From Bacteroides sp. CAG:1060_57_27 (lineage in GTDB: Bacteria; Bacteroidota; Bacteroidia; Bacteroidales; UBA932): DNA of 61,918 nt. The stretch covers positions 1 through 61,918 of the forward strand of contig MNQT01000016.1 in the NCBI GenBank assembly GCA_001915575.1, given 5' to 3'. The notes below the pieces were generated by a model, which did no database searches, had not been told where the DNA came from, and worked only from the letters and a program-made list of their open reading frames with translations. The position numbers and the translations under genes were made by a program. Of the stretch, positions 53,620-61,918 are shown piece by piece; positions within the stretch are counted from its first letter, which is position 1; each line of letters begins with the position of its first letter.

Positions 53620-53662
53620 CATCCAGACAAAACGGTAACCGACAGTAACGGATAAGAAGAAT

Positions 53663-56491
53663 ATGGCAGTACAAAGTGAAGCGGCATTGGAAGCCGGACT
53701 TATCGCCACGCTTCGGCAAATGGATTATGAATATGTCCGGATAGCCGAAGAGGACAATCTCCAAGCCAATTTCAAACGGCAGTTGGAGATTCACAACCGT
53801 AAGCGGCTGGCAGAGCACGGCCGTACCGAGTTTACGGAAGAGGAATTTGACAAGATACTCATCTACCTTGAAGGGGGCACACGTTTTGAGAAGGCAAAGA
53901 AACTCCGGGACCTTTATCCGCTTGACACAGCGGACAGCAAACGAATATGGGTAGAGTTTCTTGACTGTCAGCAATGGTGCCAGAATGAATTTCAGGTGTC
54001 CAACCAAATCACAGTGGAAGGGCGAAAGAAATGCCGCTACGATGTGACGATTCTTATAAACGGTCTGCCATTGGTGCAGATTGAGTTGAAACGCCGTGGC
54101 GTGGAACTCAAACAGGCATACGATCAGATACAGCGTTACCACAAGACATCTTTTCACGGTCTGTTTGACTACATCCAACTGTTCGTTATCTCCAACGGTG
54201 TAAACACCCGCTATTTCGCCAATAATCCGAACAGCGGTTACAAGTTTACATTCAACTGGACGGATGCCGCCAATCGTCCGTTCAATGAACTGAATATGTT
54301 TGCCGCTTTCTTTCTGGAGAAATGCACTCTCGGAAAAATCATCGGCAAATATATAGTGCTTCACGAGGGCGACAAGTGTCTCATGGTGCTTCGTCCGTAT
54401 CAGTTCTATGCCGTGGAGAAGATATTGGACAAGGTAAAGAACTCCAACGACAACGGTTATATATGGCATACCACCGGAGCAGGAAAGACATTGACTTCTT
54501 TCAAGGCAGCCCAACTTGTTTCCGAACTGGACGATGTGGACAAGGTGATGTTTGTAGTAGACCGACACGACCTCGACACGCAGACCCAATCGGAATATGA
54601 AGCGTTTGAGCCGGGTGCCGTGGACGGTACGGACAATACGGACGAACTGGTAAAAAGGTTGCAGAGCAATTCCAAGATAATCATCACGACTATCCAGAAA
54701 CTCAATGCTGCAGTCAGCGAGACGTGGTATAGTAACCGGATAGAGGAAATACGGCACTCCCGTATCGTGATGATTTTTGACGAGTGCCACAGAAGCCATT
54801 TCGGGGAAAGTCACAAGAAGATAATGAAATTCTTCGACAATGCCCAGATATTTGGCTTCACGGGTACACCTATCTTTACAGAGAATGCCGTTGACGGGCA
54901 TACTACCAAAGAGATATTCGGCAACTGTCTGCACCAGTATCTTATCAAGGATGCGATTGCCGATGAAAATGTGCTGGGTTTCCTCGTGGAGTATTATCAC
55001 GGCAACGGAGACGTGAAAAATGACGATACTCTCCGCATGGAGGAAATAGCCCGATTCATCCTCAATAATTTCAAAAAGTCAACATTTGACGGTGAGTTTG
55101 ATGCACTGTTTGCCGTGCAGTCCGTACCGATGCTTATCAGTTACTATAAGATTTTCAAGTCTCTCAAGCCGGATATCCGTATCGGAGCTGTATTCACTTA
55201 TGCTGCCAACAGCAGTCAGGACGATGAACAGACCGGGATGAATACGGGACAATTTGCAAATCAAAGCACAGGCGGAGCTGACGAACTGCAAGCCATAATG
55301 GATGATTACAATGAAATGTTCGGCACAGCGTTCACCACTGAGAACTTCCGTGCCTATTACGATGATATCAACCTGCGCATGAAAAAGAAACGGGCAGACA
55401 TGAAACCGCTTGACCTATGCCTTGTCGTGGGTATGTTCCTTACAGGCTTTGACAGCAAGAAACTCAATACACTCTATGTAGACAAGAACCTGGAGTATCA
55501 TGGATTACTGCAAGCGTTCAGCCGAACCAACCGTGTGCTGAATGAGAAAAAGCGTTTCGGCAAGATTATATGTTTCCGCGATTTGAAAAGCAATGTCGAT
55601 ACGGCCATAAAACTGTTCAGCAACTCCGATAACCCCGAGGATATTGTCCGTCCTCCGTTTGAGGAAGTGAAACGTCAATACCGGCAGTTAGCAACGGACT
55701 TCTTGCAGAAATATCCGGAGCCGGGCAGCATTGACCTGTTGCAGAGCGAAAAGGACAAGAAAGACTTTGTGCTGGCTTTCCGTGAGATCATCCGCAAGCA
55801 CGCAGAGATTCAGGTATACGAGGATTACAGCGATGAAGCTGATGATCTTGGTATGACTGAGCAGCAGTTTAACGATTATAAGAGCAAGTACCTTGATATT
55901 ACAGTCGGGTTTATCGAACCTCCGGTAGCACCTTCGGTCGTTGCTGAAGATCCTGTTTCATACGGGAATAGCCAGGGATTGGAAGATATTGATTTCTGCC
56001 TTGAACTTCTGCATAGCGACATCATCAATGTTGCCTATATCCTTGAATTGATTGCCAACCTTGATCCGTACAGCAACGATTATCCTGAGCGTCGTAAGAA
56101 CATTATTGATACGATGATTAAGGATGCCGAAATGCGTAGCAAGGCAAAGCTCATCGACGGCTTCATCCAAAAGAATGTGGATGAGGACAAGGAGAACTTC
56201 ATGGTGCATCGGCAAAAGGCGGACGGCACAAACGAACTGGAAGAACGCCTTAACCGCTATATATCGACCGAACGTGAAAAGGCTGTGAACTCTTTGGCAC
56301 AAGACGAAGGACTTTCCTCGGAAGTGCTCGACCATTATCTGAAAGAGTATGATTATCTCCAAAAAGAACAGCCTGAAATCATACAGCAGGCACTCAAGGA
56401 GAAACACCTCGGACTGATTAAGACCCGAAAGGCTCTTACGAGAATTATGGATAGGTTGGGGAATATAATAAGAACATTTAGTTGGGACTAA
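53663..56491 (+). CDS. hsdR: Type I restriction endonuclease subunit HsdR
   Basis: 942 residues. An N-terminal nuclease domain has the PD-(D/E)xK-like signature in YDVTILINGLPLVQIELKRR (near residue 140); the translocase motor follows with Walker A WHTTGAGKTLTSF, motif II MIFDECHRSHFG, motif III GFTGTPIFTENA and motif VI HGLLQAFSRTNRVLNEKKRF. A helical C-terminus contacts the methylase. Type I enzymes cut DNA at a distance after translocation. Its base use is clearly less GC-rich than the pst operon next door, suggesting acquisition. It is 5 bases before the GIY-YIG gene. Confidence 0.96.
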   Translation: MAVQSEAALEAGLIATLRQMDYEYVRIAEEDNLQANFKRQLEIHNRKRLAEHGRTEFTEEEFDKILIYLEGGTRFEKAKKLRDLYPLDTADSKRIWVEFLDCQQWCQNEFQVSNQITVEGRKKCRYDVTILINGLPLVQIELKRRGVELKQAYDQIQRYHKTSFHGLFDYIQLFVISNGVNTRYFANNPNSGYKFTFNWTDAANRPFNELNMFAAFFLEKCTLGKIIGKYIVLHEGDKCLMVLRPYQFYAVEKILDKVKNSNDNGYIWHTTGAGKTLTSFKAAQLVSELDDVDKVMFVVDRHDLDTQTQSEYEAFEPGAVDGTDNTDELVKRLQSNSKIIITTIQKLNAAVSETWYSNRIEEIRHSRIVMIFDECHRSHFGESHKKIMKFFDNAQIFGFTGTPIFTENAVDGHTTKEIFGNCLHQYLIKDAIADENVLGFLVEYYHGNGDVKNDDTLRMEEIARFILNNFKKSTFDGEFDALFAVQSVPMLISYYKIFKSLKPDIRIGAVFTYAANSSQDDEQTGMNTGQFANQSTGGADELQAIMDDYNEMFGTAFTTENFRAYYDDINLRMKKKRADMKPLDLCLVVGMFLTGFDSKKLNTLYVDKNLEYHGLLQAFSRTNRVLNEKKRFGKIICFRDLKSNVDTAIKLFSNSDNPEDIVRPPFEEVKRQYRQLATDFLQKYPEPGSIDLLQSEKDKKDFVLAFREIIRKHAEIQVYEDYSDEADDLGMTEQQFNDYKSKYLDITVGFIEPPVAPSVVAEDPVSYGNSQGLEDIDFCLELLHSDIINVAYILELIANLDPYSNDYPERRKNIIDTMIKDAEMRSKAKLIDGFIQKNVDEDKENFMVHRQKADGTNELEERLNRYISTEREKAVNSLAQDEGLSSEVLDHYLKEYDYLQKEQPEIIQQALKEKHLGLIKTRKALTRIMDRLGNIIRTFSWD

Positions 56492-56496
56492 AGGAT

Positions 56497-57196
56497 ATGG
56501 ATAAGACAAAAGAACCGGGATATGTGTATATCTTGACCAATCCAAGTTTTCGTGAGGACTGGGTAAAGATTGGTAAAAGTTCACGTCCAGTTGATGTGCG
56601 ATCAAAGGAACTCGACAATACCGCCGTGCCTTTGCCATTTGAGATATATGCAAACCATTAAGACAGTAAAGTACAATGAGGTTGAGAAACACGTCCATAA
56701 AACCATTGACCGTTTGACGGACTTACGCATCCGGCAGAATAGGGAATTTTTCAATGTCGCTCCGCAAATAGCATTGGATATTTTTTATGACATTGCAAAA
56801 ATGATAGAGGATGCCGTTGTCACTGTTTATAAAGACAACAAGCCTGTTGCAAATAATGAAAAGCCGGACGAGCATGTCGATGATCATAAGCGCACAGTCA
56901 GGCGAGGCCGCTTTAAGTTCAGCATGGTAGGTATAAAAATAGGAGAATGCATAACTTTTATGCCCACAAATACAGAGGTAAAAGTTGCCAGTGACGATTC
57001 CATTGAATACGAAGGTCGTATTTACAAGCTTTCTCCTTTTGTCGGCACTTTCATGCCAGAAGACAAGAGAAATACATCCGGAGCTTATCAAGGTGCAAAA
57101 TACTTTTCGTATAAAGGCAAAGTGTTGGATGATTTGCGTAGCGCAATGGAGAATGAAGAGACGGCATCAACAGAAATCATTTATAACATAGAATAG
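56497..57196 (+). pseudogene. GIY-YIG nuclease-like protein, frameshifted
   Basis: The first frame (56497-56661) gives 54 residues with GYVYILTNPSFREDWVKIGK, the start of a GIY-YIG/T5orf172 domain, ending EIYANH-stop. The continuation is in another frame from about 56648: TIKTVKYNEVEKHVHKTIDR, through LRIRQNREFFNVAP, to the end at 57196. Removing one A from the GCAAACC at 56650-56656 would restore EIYA-TIKTVKYNEVE. The C-terminal part (about 75-240) is not one I can name. Similar genes sit inside type I R-M loci. This is either a real inactivation or a sequencing error. Confidence 0.75.
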
Positions 57197-57204
57197 AAAA
57201 TTAT

Positions 57205-58758
57205 ATGAGCGAAGAATTACAGCAGAAACTCCGGGATCAGCTTTGGGAAGTAGCCAATAAGTTGCGCGGCAATATGTCGGCCAGTGATTTCATGTATTTC
57301 ACTTTGGGCTTCATCTTCTATAAATACCTTTCGGAGAAAATAGAGTCATATGCCAACAATGCCTTGGTGGATGACGAAGTGTCATTCAAGGAGCTGTGGA
57401 CTATGGAGGATGAAGATGCCGTCGAACTGCAGGAGGAACTGAAAAAGCAATGTCTGGAGGGTGTCGGCTACTTCATCGAACCGACTTACCTTTTCTCATC
57501 TGTAATAGACCGTATAAAGAAGAAAGAAAACATATTGCCCATTCTTGAACGCTCGTTGAAGCGTATCGAAGACAGTACTTTGGGACATGACAGTGAAGAA
57601 GATTTCGGCGGCCTGTTCTCCGATATTGACCTTGCTTCGCCTAAACTGGGCAAGACGGCAGATGACAAGAATACGCTCGTTAGTAATGTCTTGTTGGCAT
57701 TGGACGATATAAAGTTTGGCGTGGAAGCATCGGAAGAAATAGACATTCTTGGCGATGCCTATGAGTATATGATTGGCCAGTTCGCTGCTGGAGCCGGAAA
57801 GAAAGCCGGGGAGTTTTATACTCCGCAAGAGGTCAGTCAGATATTGGCAGAAATCGTGTCTATCGGTCATGCGCGGCTTCGCAATGTGTATGACCCGACT
57901 TGCGGTAGCGGCTCGTTGCTTCTTCGTGCGGCAAAGGTCGGTCACGCGGTGGATATTTACGGACAAGAGAAGAATCCGACCACTTACAACCTTGCCCGGA
58001 TGAATATGCTGCTGCACGGCATCAAGTTCAGCAACTTCAAGATTGAGAACGGCGACACATTGGAATGGGATGCCTTTGGCGATATGCAGTTTGATGCGGT
58101 AGTGGCAAATCCTCCTTTCTCCGCGGAATGGAGTGCCGCCGACAAGTTCAATAACGATGACCGTTTCAGCAAGGCCGGACGGCTTGCCCCGAAGAAAACT
58201 GCCGACTACGCCTTTATCCTCCACATGATTTACCACTTGAACGAAGGCGGTACAATGGCCTGTGTCGCTCCGCATGGTGTATTGTTCCGTGGTAATGCGG
58301 AGGGGGTAATCCGCCGCTTTCTCATTGAGAAGAAGAACTACATAGATGCTATTATCGGATTGCCTGCCAATATCTTCTATGGTACGAGCATACCGACTTG
58401 CATCCTTGTGTTGAAGAAGTGCCGCAAGGAGGATGACAACATCCTGTTTATCGACGCCAGCAAGGAGTTTGAGAAAGTCAAGACGCAAAACAAGCTCCGT
58501 CCGCAACATATCCGGAAGATTGTGGAAACATATCGTGACCGCAAGGAAGTAGAAAAGTACAGTCATCTTGCCACGCTGCAAGAGGTGGCCGACAACGACT
58601 ATAACCTGAATATCCCTCGCTATGTTGACACCTTTGAGGAAGAAGAGCCGATTGATATCAAGGCAGTAATGGCTGAAATCAAGGAACTGGAGGCCAAACG
58701 TGCCGAACTTGACAAGGAAATAGATGTGTATTTGAAAGAGTTGGGACTGGTTGAATAA
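57205..58758 (+). CDS. hsdM: Type I DNA methyltransferase subunit HsdM
   Basis: 517 residues. An N-terminal helical domain (about 1-150; LWEVANKLRGNMSASDFMYF) precedes the N6-adenine methylase with motif I YDPTCGSGSLLLRAAKVG and catalytic motif IV VVANPPFSAEWSA. The C-terminal helical tail (MAEIKELEAKRAELDKEIDV) contacts HsdS. With HsdS it methylates adenine in the target sequence and with HsdR it makes the full restriction complex. It lies 8 bases after the GIY-YIG gene. Confidence 0.97.
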   Translation: MSEELQQKLRDQLWEVANKLRGNMSASDFMYFTLGFIFYKYLSEKIESYANNALVDDEVSFKELWTMEDEDAVELQEELKKQCLEGVGYFIEPTYLFSSVIDRIKKKENILPILERSLKRIEDSTLGHDSEEDFGGLFSDIDLASPKLGKTADDKNTLVSNVLLALDDIKFGVEASEEIDILGDAYEYMIGQFAAGAGKKAGEFYTPQEVSQILAEIVSIGHARLRNVYDPTCGSGSLLLRAAKVGHAVDIYGQEKNPTTYNLARMNMLLHGIKFSNFKIENGDTLEWDAFGDMQFDAVVANPPFSAEWSAADKFNNDDRFSKAGRLAPKKTADYAFILHMIYHLNEGGTMACVAPHGVLFRGNAEGVIRRFLIEKKNYIDAIIGLPANIFYGTSIPTCILVLKKCRKEDDNILFIDASKEFEKVKTQNKLRPQHIRKIVETYRDRKEVEKYSHLATLQEVADNDYNLNIPRYVDTFEEEEPIDIKAVMAEIKELEAKRAELDKEIDVYLKELGLVE

Positions 58759-58769
58759 AATTGGGAGCA

Positions 58770-59807
58770 ATGGCAAAGCGGTTTGAAATAAGAAACAGTA
58801 CTGCAGAGTTCCTGATATTTGTGCTTGAAGGCAAAGAGGATGGGATTCAAGTGATGTATAAGGACGAAACGATTTGGGCTACGCAAAAAGCGATGGCTCA
58901 ACTATTCGATTGTTCCAGTGATAATATTGGCCTTCATTTGAAAAATATATTCGCATCGGGAGAACTTGTCAAGGATTCAGTTACCGAGAAAAACTCGGCA
59001 ACTGCTTCTGACGGGAAAAACTATCAGACCATGTTCTATAACCTTGATGCCATTATATCTGTCGGTTATAGGGTCAACTCCGTCCGGGCGACACAATTCC
59101 GCCAATGGGCAACATATGTGCTTCGTCAGTTTGCTATCCGGGGCTATGTAATAGACAAAAAGCGAATGGAAAACGGATCGTTCATCGGCGAGGACTATTT
59201 TGAACATTTGCTTGCCGAAATCAGGGAGATAAGGCTGAGTGAACGCCGTTTTTATCAGAAACTTACTGATATTTATGCCACAGCCATTGACTATAACCGT
59301 GATGCTCCGACCACAAAACTGTTCTTTAAGAAAGTCCAGAATAAAATGCACTATGCCGTACACGGTCAGACTGCCGCAGAGTTGATAGTGAACAGAGCCA
59401 ATGCAGAAAAAGAACATATGGGGCTGACTACATGGGAGAATGCTCCTGACGGGAAAATTGTAAAGACTGATGTAGGCATTGCGAAAAACTATCTGAAAGG
59501 CGTAGAACTGGAAGATATGGGACGTTTAGTCAATGCCGTGTTGGATATGGCTGAACGAATGGCACAGCGTCATATACCTATGACTATGGAAGACTGGGCA
59601 AAACGTATCGACATCATTCTTGAAGCCGGAGGGGATTCGGTTCTTCCAGATGCAGGCAAGGTTACGGCTGAGTTTGCAAAGAAATTTGCTGAAACCGAAT
59701 TTGAGAAATACCGCGTCATTCAAGACCGCTTGTTTAGCTCGGATTTTGACCGCTTTAATGACGGTGACAACTTGTTGCCGATTGAAATTGAACCTGATAA
59801 TGAATAG
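58770..59807 (+). CDS. RhuM-family protein
   Basis: 345 residues from ATG 58770. It carries the RhuM family pattern: ETIWATQKAMAQLFDCSSDN, IGLHLKNIFASGEL, GKNYQTMFYNLDAIISVGYR and ATQFRQWATYVLRQFAIRGY, with a C-terminal alpha-helical part. RhuM was first noted in a Salmonella pathogenicity island; its function is unknown, but it often lies in type I R-M operons. A role as an antirestriction or phage-related DNA-binding factor is speculation. It ends in the GTGATTATG that begins hsdS. Confidence 0.85.
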   Translation: MAKRFEIRNSTAEFLIFVLEGKEDGIQVMYKDETIWATQKAMAQLFDCSSDNIGLHLKNIFASGELVKDSVTEKNSATASDGKNYQTMFYNLDAIISVGYRVNSVRATQFRQWATYVLRQFAIRGYVIDKKRMENGSFIGEDYFEHLLAEIREIRLSERRFYQKLTDIYATAIDYNRDAPTTKLFFKKVQNKMHYAVHGQTAAELIVNRANAEKEHMGLTTWENAPDGKIVKTDVGIAKNYLKGVELEDMGRLVNAVLDMAERMAQRHIPMTMEDWAKRIDIILEAGGDSVLPDAGKVTAEFAKKFAETEFEKYRVIQDRLFSSDFDRFNDGDNLLPIEIEPDNE

Positions 59808-59812
59808 TGATT

Positions 59813-61036
59813 ATGGCAGATAATAAAGATAAGAAAGCCCTTAATGTTCCGGATAAGAGAGTGCAGAACGATGCTTGCATCAGTTCTGCCGAACGGGAGG
59901 AACAAGTCACGAAGGCGCGGCCGAAGGGAAATGTTCCGGCTTTGAGATTCCCGGAGTTTACGGATGAATGGAAAGAAGAACAGTTAGACGAAATTGCGGA
60001 ATTATCTAAAGGAGTTGGTATATCCAAAGAACAAATATCGGAAGATGGTGAGCCTTGTATTTTGTATGGTGAACTTTATACCAAATATAAATCTGAAATC
60101 ATCCGTAGAGTGGTAAGCAAAACGAACATTGAATCATCAAATCTCAAACATAGTAAACGAAATGATGTAATTATTCCCTGTTCGGGCGAAACAGCTATAG
60201 ATATAGCTGTCGCTAGGTGCATTCCTTTTGATAACATATTATTGGGAGGTGATTTGAATGTCATCCGCTTACAGAAAGATAATGGCGCGTTTATGGCCTA
60301 TCAGCTAAATGGCAAGCGGAAAATTGATATAGCCAAATTAGCACAAGGTGTATCTGTCGTACACTTATATGGAGAAAATCTGAAAACTATTAAGATTTAT
60401 AATCCATGTTTGCAGGAACAACAGCGGATTGTAAGATTGCTATCTATGCTTGATGAGCGTATCGAGGTGCAGAACAAAATCATTGAGAGGTTAGAAACCT
60501 TAATTAAGGGGATTGTTGAAACTGTTATTTCGTCGCAAAAACCTAATACATTTATAAAAAATTGCCTTGATTGTGATTCATCTACATTGCTGGAAAGTCA
60601 AGTTGCAGAAACTGGAACTTTCCCTGTTTATGGAGCAACTGGTATAAGTGGCTATACAGGAACAGCAAATGTAAACGGTGAATCAATTTTGATAATCAAA
60701 GATGGCTCAGGTGTTGGTACGGTTAAGTTTGTGACTGGAGAATACGACTACATAGGAACCCTCAATAGCTTAACAGCAAAAGATAGCTATTGCTTAAAGT
60801 ACATATACTTTGCCTTACAAGGATTTAGTTTTGAGCCATATAAAACAGGAATGGCGATACCACACATTTATTTTAAGGATTATGGTAGAGCGAAAATCTA
60901 TTGCCCTCCCTATAAGTTGCAAGCTACAATATCGCAGCAACTCACTTGCATTGAAAGCAAAATTGATGTTGAAAAACGGATATTATCTGATCCTGCGCAA
61001 CAGAAATCTTATCTGCTATCACAAATGTTTATATGA
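59813..61036 (+). CDS. hsdS: Type I specificity subunit HsdS (expressed copy)
   Basis: 407 residues from ATG 59813; a GTG at 59807 is in frame. It has an N-terminal target-recognition domain (about 35-195), a central conserved helix (QEQQRIVRLLSMLDERIEVQ; ERLETLIKGIVETV), a second recognition domain (about 245-385) and a C-terminal helix ending LLSQMFI. HsdS chooses the DNA sequence for HsdM and HsdR. The second domain begins just after a 19-bp repeat (60498-60516) that occurs inverted at 61621-61639, so this half can be exchanged with the silent copy on the minus strand. Confidence 0.93.
   Translation: MADNKDKKALNVPDKRVQNDACISSAEREEQVTKARPKGNVPALRFPEFTDEWKEEQLDEIAELSKGVGISKEQISEDGEPCILYGELYTKYKSEIIRRVVSKTNIESSNLKHSKRNDVIIPCSGETAIDIAVARCIPFDNILLGGDLNVIRLQKDNGAFMAYQLNGKRKIDIAKLAQGVSVVHLYGENLKTIKIYNPCLQEQQRIVRLLSMLDERIEVQNKIIERLETLIKGIVETVISSQKPNTFIKNCLDCDSSTLLESQVAETGTFPVYGATGISGYTGTANVNGESILIIKDGSGVGTVKFVTGEYDYIGTLNSLTAKDSYCLKYIYFALQGFSFEPYKTGMAIPHIYFKDYGRAKIYCPPYKLQATISQQLTCIESKIDVEKRILSDPAQQKSYLLSQMFI
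60498..60516 (+). repeat. Inverted repeat, hsdS copy (recombination site)
   Basis: CCTTAATTAAGGGGATTGT, coding for the LIKGI part of the central HsdS helix. The exact reverse complement is at 61621-61639. Bases just outside differ, so the shared stretch is 19 bp. Confidence 0.9.
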
Positions 61037-61643
61037 ACATCTGTGATAATAAAAACTCTTTTTGTTTCTGTAACTTCTTTTGGAATGTTATTTCATTTTC
61101 CAATTTCGCAGACAAAGTAGATAGAAATTTTGCGATTTCATCTTGTTGAGCAAAACATGGGACAGGGCATAGAATGTGATTTATGTCTTTTAGATATGCT
61201 GTTCGCATTGTTCCTTCCGTTACAATTCGTTCAACAGCTTTGGTAAATACTATTGATGTCATAAAATAATATAGAAATTCTACATTTATATTAGCTTTGG
61301 GAACGACACATAATATACCTTGTTTTGTACAAACAGGAAACAGATTTATTGATATTGCTCCAATCGTAGCACCATTGGAATAGATTATAGAATTTGAAGG
61401 AACAATCCAGGCTGATGACTTTTGTAGTCCAAGTTCTGTAATATAATCTTTGCTAGACTTAATATACTTGTTTTGCAAATCATCTATTTTTATAAATGGA
61501 ATAGTCCCGTTATCATAATATTCGGGGATTGATGTTGCAGGAGTTCCACCCTCACCAGCTCGAACATAAATTTCTTTGAATGGGACTTTCGGAAATTTAT
61601 TAGCCGTAAAAATGGAATCTACAATCCCCTTAATTAAGGACAC
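61029..61643 (-). CDS. Silent hsdS 3' half (alternative second target-recognition domain)
   Basis: 204 residues, opened only by a GTG outside the repeat, with no ribosome site or promoter obvious. It reads SLIKGIVDSIFTANKFPKVP, a target-recognition domain (VRAGEGGTPATSIPEYYDNG, GAISINLFPVCTKQGILCVV) and ends KQKEFLLSQMFI, just like the expressed HsdS C-terminus. The two genes converge, and their stops overlap at 61029-61036. Inversion across the 19-bp repeats would place this half behind the N-terminal domain of hsdS and silence the present one. As it stands it is a donor cassette, not an independent gene. Confidence 0.88.
   Translation of the reverse strand: MSLIKGIVDSIFTANKFPKVPFKEIYVRAGEGGTPATSIPEYYDNGTIPFIKIDDLQNKYIKSSKDYITELGLQKSSAWIVPSNSIIYSNGATIGAISINLFPVCTKQGILCVVPKANINVEFLYYFMTSIVFTKAVERIVTEGTMRTAYLKDINHILCPVPCFAQQDEIAKFLSTLSAKLENEITFQKKLQKQKEFLLSQMFI
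61621..61639 (-). repeat. Inverted repeat, silent copy (recombination site)
   Basis: Exact reverse complement of 60498-60516; sits at the 5' end of the silent hsdS half. The segment between the two repeats is about 1.1 kb. Confidence 0.9.
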
Positions 61644-61720
61644 TATTTTAATATTCTACTTAAGAGATATCACATTTGACAATTTAATTGAAATTTTTTT
61701 TCCCATAAGAAAGAAAATTG

Positions 61721-61728
61721 TATTTTTG
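61721..61728 (+). promoter_or_regulatory. Promoter -7 box
   Basis: TATTTTTG in an AT-rich stretch, upstream of the truncated ORF at 61752. Confidence 0.4.
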
Positions 61729-61751
61729 TGAAAAAACATAAACTCGTAAGT

Positions 61752-61826
61752 GTGAATATTATTTCGCGAAAATATTACATCGACAAGATAGAGCATTGGC
61801 TCGGAAGACAGCAGATTATTGCTTAG
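61752..61826 (+). pseudogene. N-terminal stub of an AAA+ ATPase (DUF4143 type)
   Basis: GTG start; 24 residues (NIISRKYYIDKIEHWLGRQQ, then IIA) then TAG. ATPases of this type begin with a similar KRxYYLDKIxxxLGK...IIALxGQRRVGKS, but here the reading stops before the Walker A. The rest of the gene is not found in the 90 bases to the window end. It looks like what is left after an insertion or deletion next to the R-M island. Confidence 0.45.
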
Positions 61827-61842
61827 ATTCAACACCGAAGTG

Positions 61843-61901
61843 CAACAGCGAGGATCCGACGGACCTCGCTGTTGACGGTCTCAAAGTTGTTTCCTTTTTT
61901 T
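61843..61901 (+). terminator. Rho-independent terminator
   Basis: CAACAGCGAGG / CCTCGCTGTTG form a perfect 11-bp stem with a 10-base loop (61843-61874). A T-rich stretch (TTTCC plus nine T) begins about 20 bases later, so it is not an ideal terminator. The last bases of the window (nine T, six G) are low-complexity. Confidence 0.5.
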
Positions 61902-61918
61902 TTGGGGGGCAAGCGCAA

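Noticed and set aside
61029..61643. Independent functional half-HsdS gene
   Set aside because: It has no convincing promoter or ribosome site and begins with the shared recombination repeat, so a silent cassette is the better reading.

Overview
This window looks like chromosomal DNA from a member of the Bacteroidota, most likely order Bacteroidales. The genus cannot be fixed from sequence alone. The pointers are Bacteroidota-type promoters (TTG, about 19-20 bases, then TAnnTTTG) before many transcription units, many lipoproteins, an M49 dipeptidyl peptidase III with an HECLGH motif, a DUF349 protein next to YidC, two different phosphofructokinases, and a GH43/GH3 glycan-degradation cluster. 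Most of the window is GC-rich with closely packed genes, which throws up many long opposite-strand shadow ORFs. Two stretches differ in base and codon use and look acquired: about 4.3-7.0 kb and about 53.6 kb to the end.

Layout. 0.2-2.3 kb: SPFH membrane protein, a tiny Arc-like DNA-binding protein, trmD. 2.3-3.4 kb: no intact gene, but a possible small RNA, two degenerate tandem-repeat blocks and an IS3-type transposase remnant. 3.4-4.2 kb: lipoprotein. 4.4-7.0 kb: a cassette with an HxlR regulator facing an NTF2-like protein and two flavodoxin-like reductases, then a decayed gene. 7.1-12.2 kb: DUF349 protein, yidC, a YggS-type PLP protein and a secreted repeat protein. 12.4-15.5 kb: surE-lpxB (minus) divergent from gap. 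15.7-20.6 kb: plus-strand run of C1-type peptidase, pssA, unknown lipoprotein, DEDDy exonuclease and RlmI-like methyltransferase. 20.6-29.7 kb: minus-strand run ligA, yihY-like, RelA/SpoT, Ig-like lipoprotein, outer-membrane protein, ispG, with overlaps or tiny gaps. 29.8-31.0 kb: PPi-type phosphofructokinase. 31.4-39.2 kb: arabinan/xylan cluster with a broken GH51 gene, two GH43 enzymes, a very large GH3 enzyme and a secreted propeller-like protein. 39.2-46.0 kb: stand-alone TrpB-like enzyme, YbaK deacylase with an unusual leader, tRNA-Ala(CGC), ATP-type pfkA, an AspT/YidE-type transporter and dipeptidyl peptidase III. 46.0-49.0 kb: nested palindrome, aquaporin, SLC13-type permease. 49.0-53.4 kb: pstSCAB-phoU phosphate operon.

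53.6 kb to end: a type I restriction-modification island in the order hsdR, GIY-YIG gene (frameshifted), hsdM, rhuM-like, hsdS, followed by an inverted silent hsdS 3' half. A perfect 19-bp inverted repeat in hsdS and in the silent copy marks a two-state DNA inversion that would swap the second target-recognition domain, making the methylation specificity phase-variable. No recombinase lies in the window.

The most notable points are this hsdS switch, a PstC permease with a PstS-like segment inserted between its first two membrane helices, a deletion that fuses the start of a GH51 gene to a GH43 lipoprotein gene, a nested palindrome at 46.1 kb, and a possible hairpin/leader-peptide control region before ybaK.
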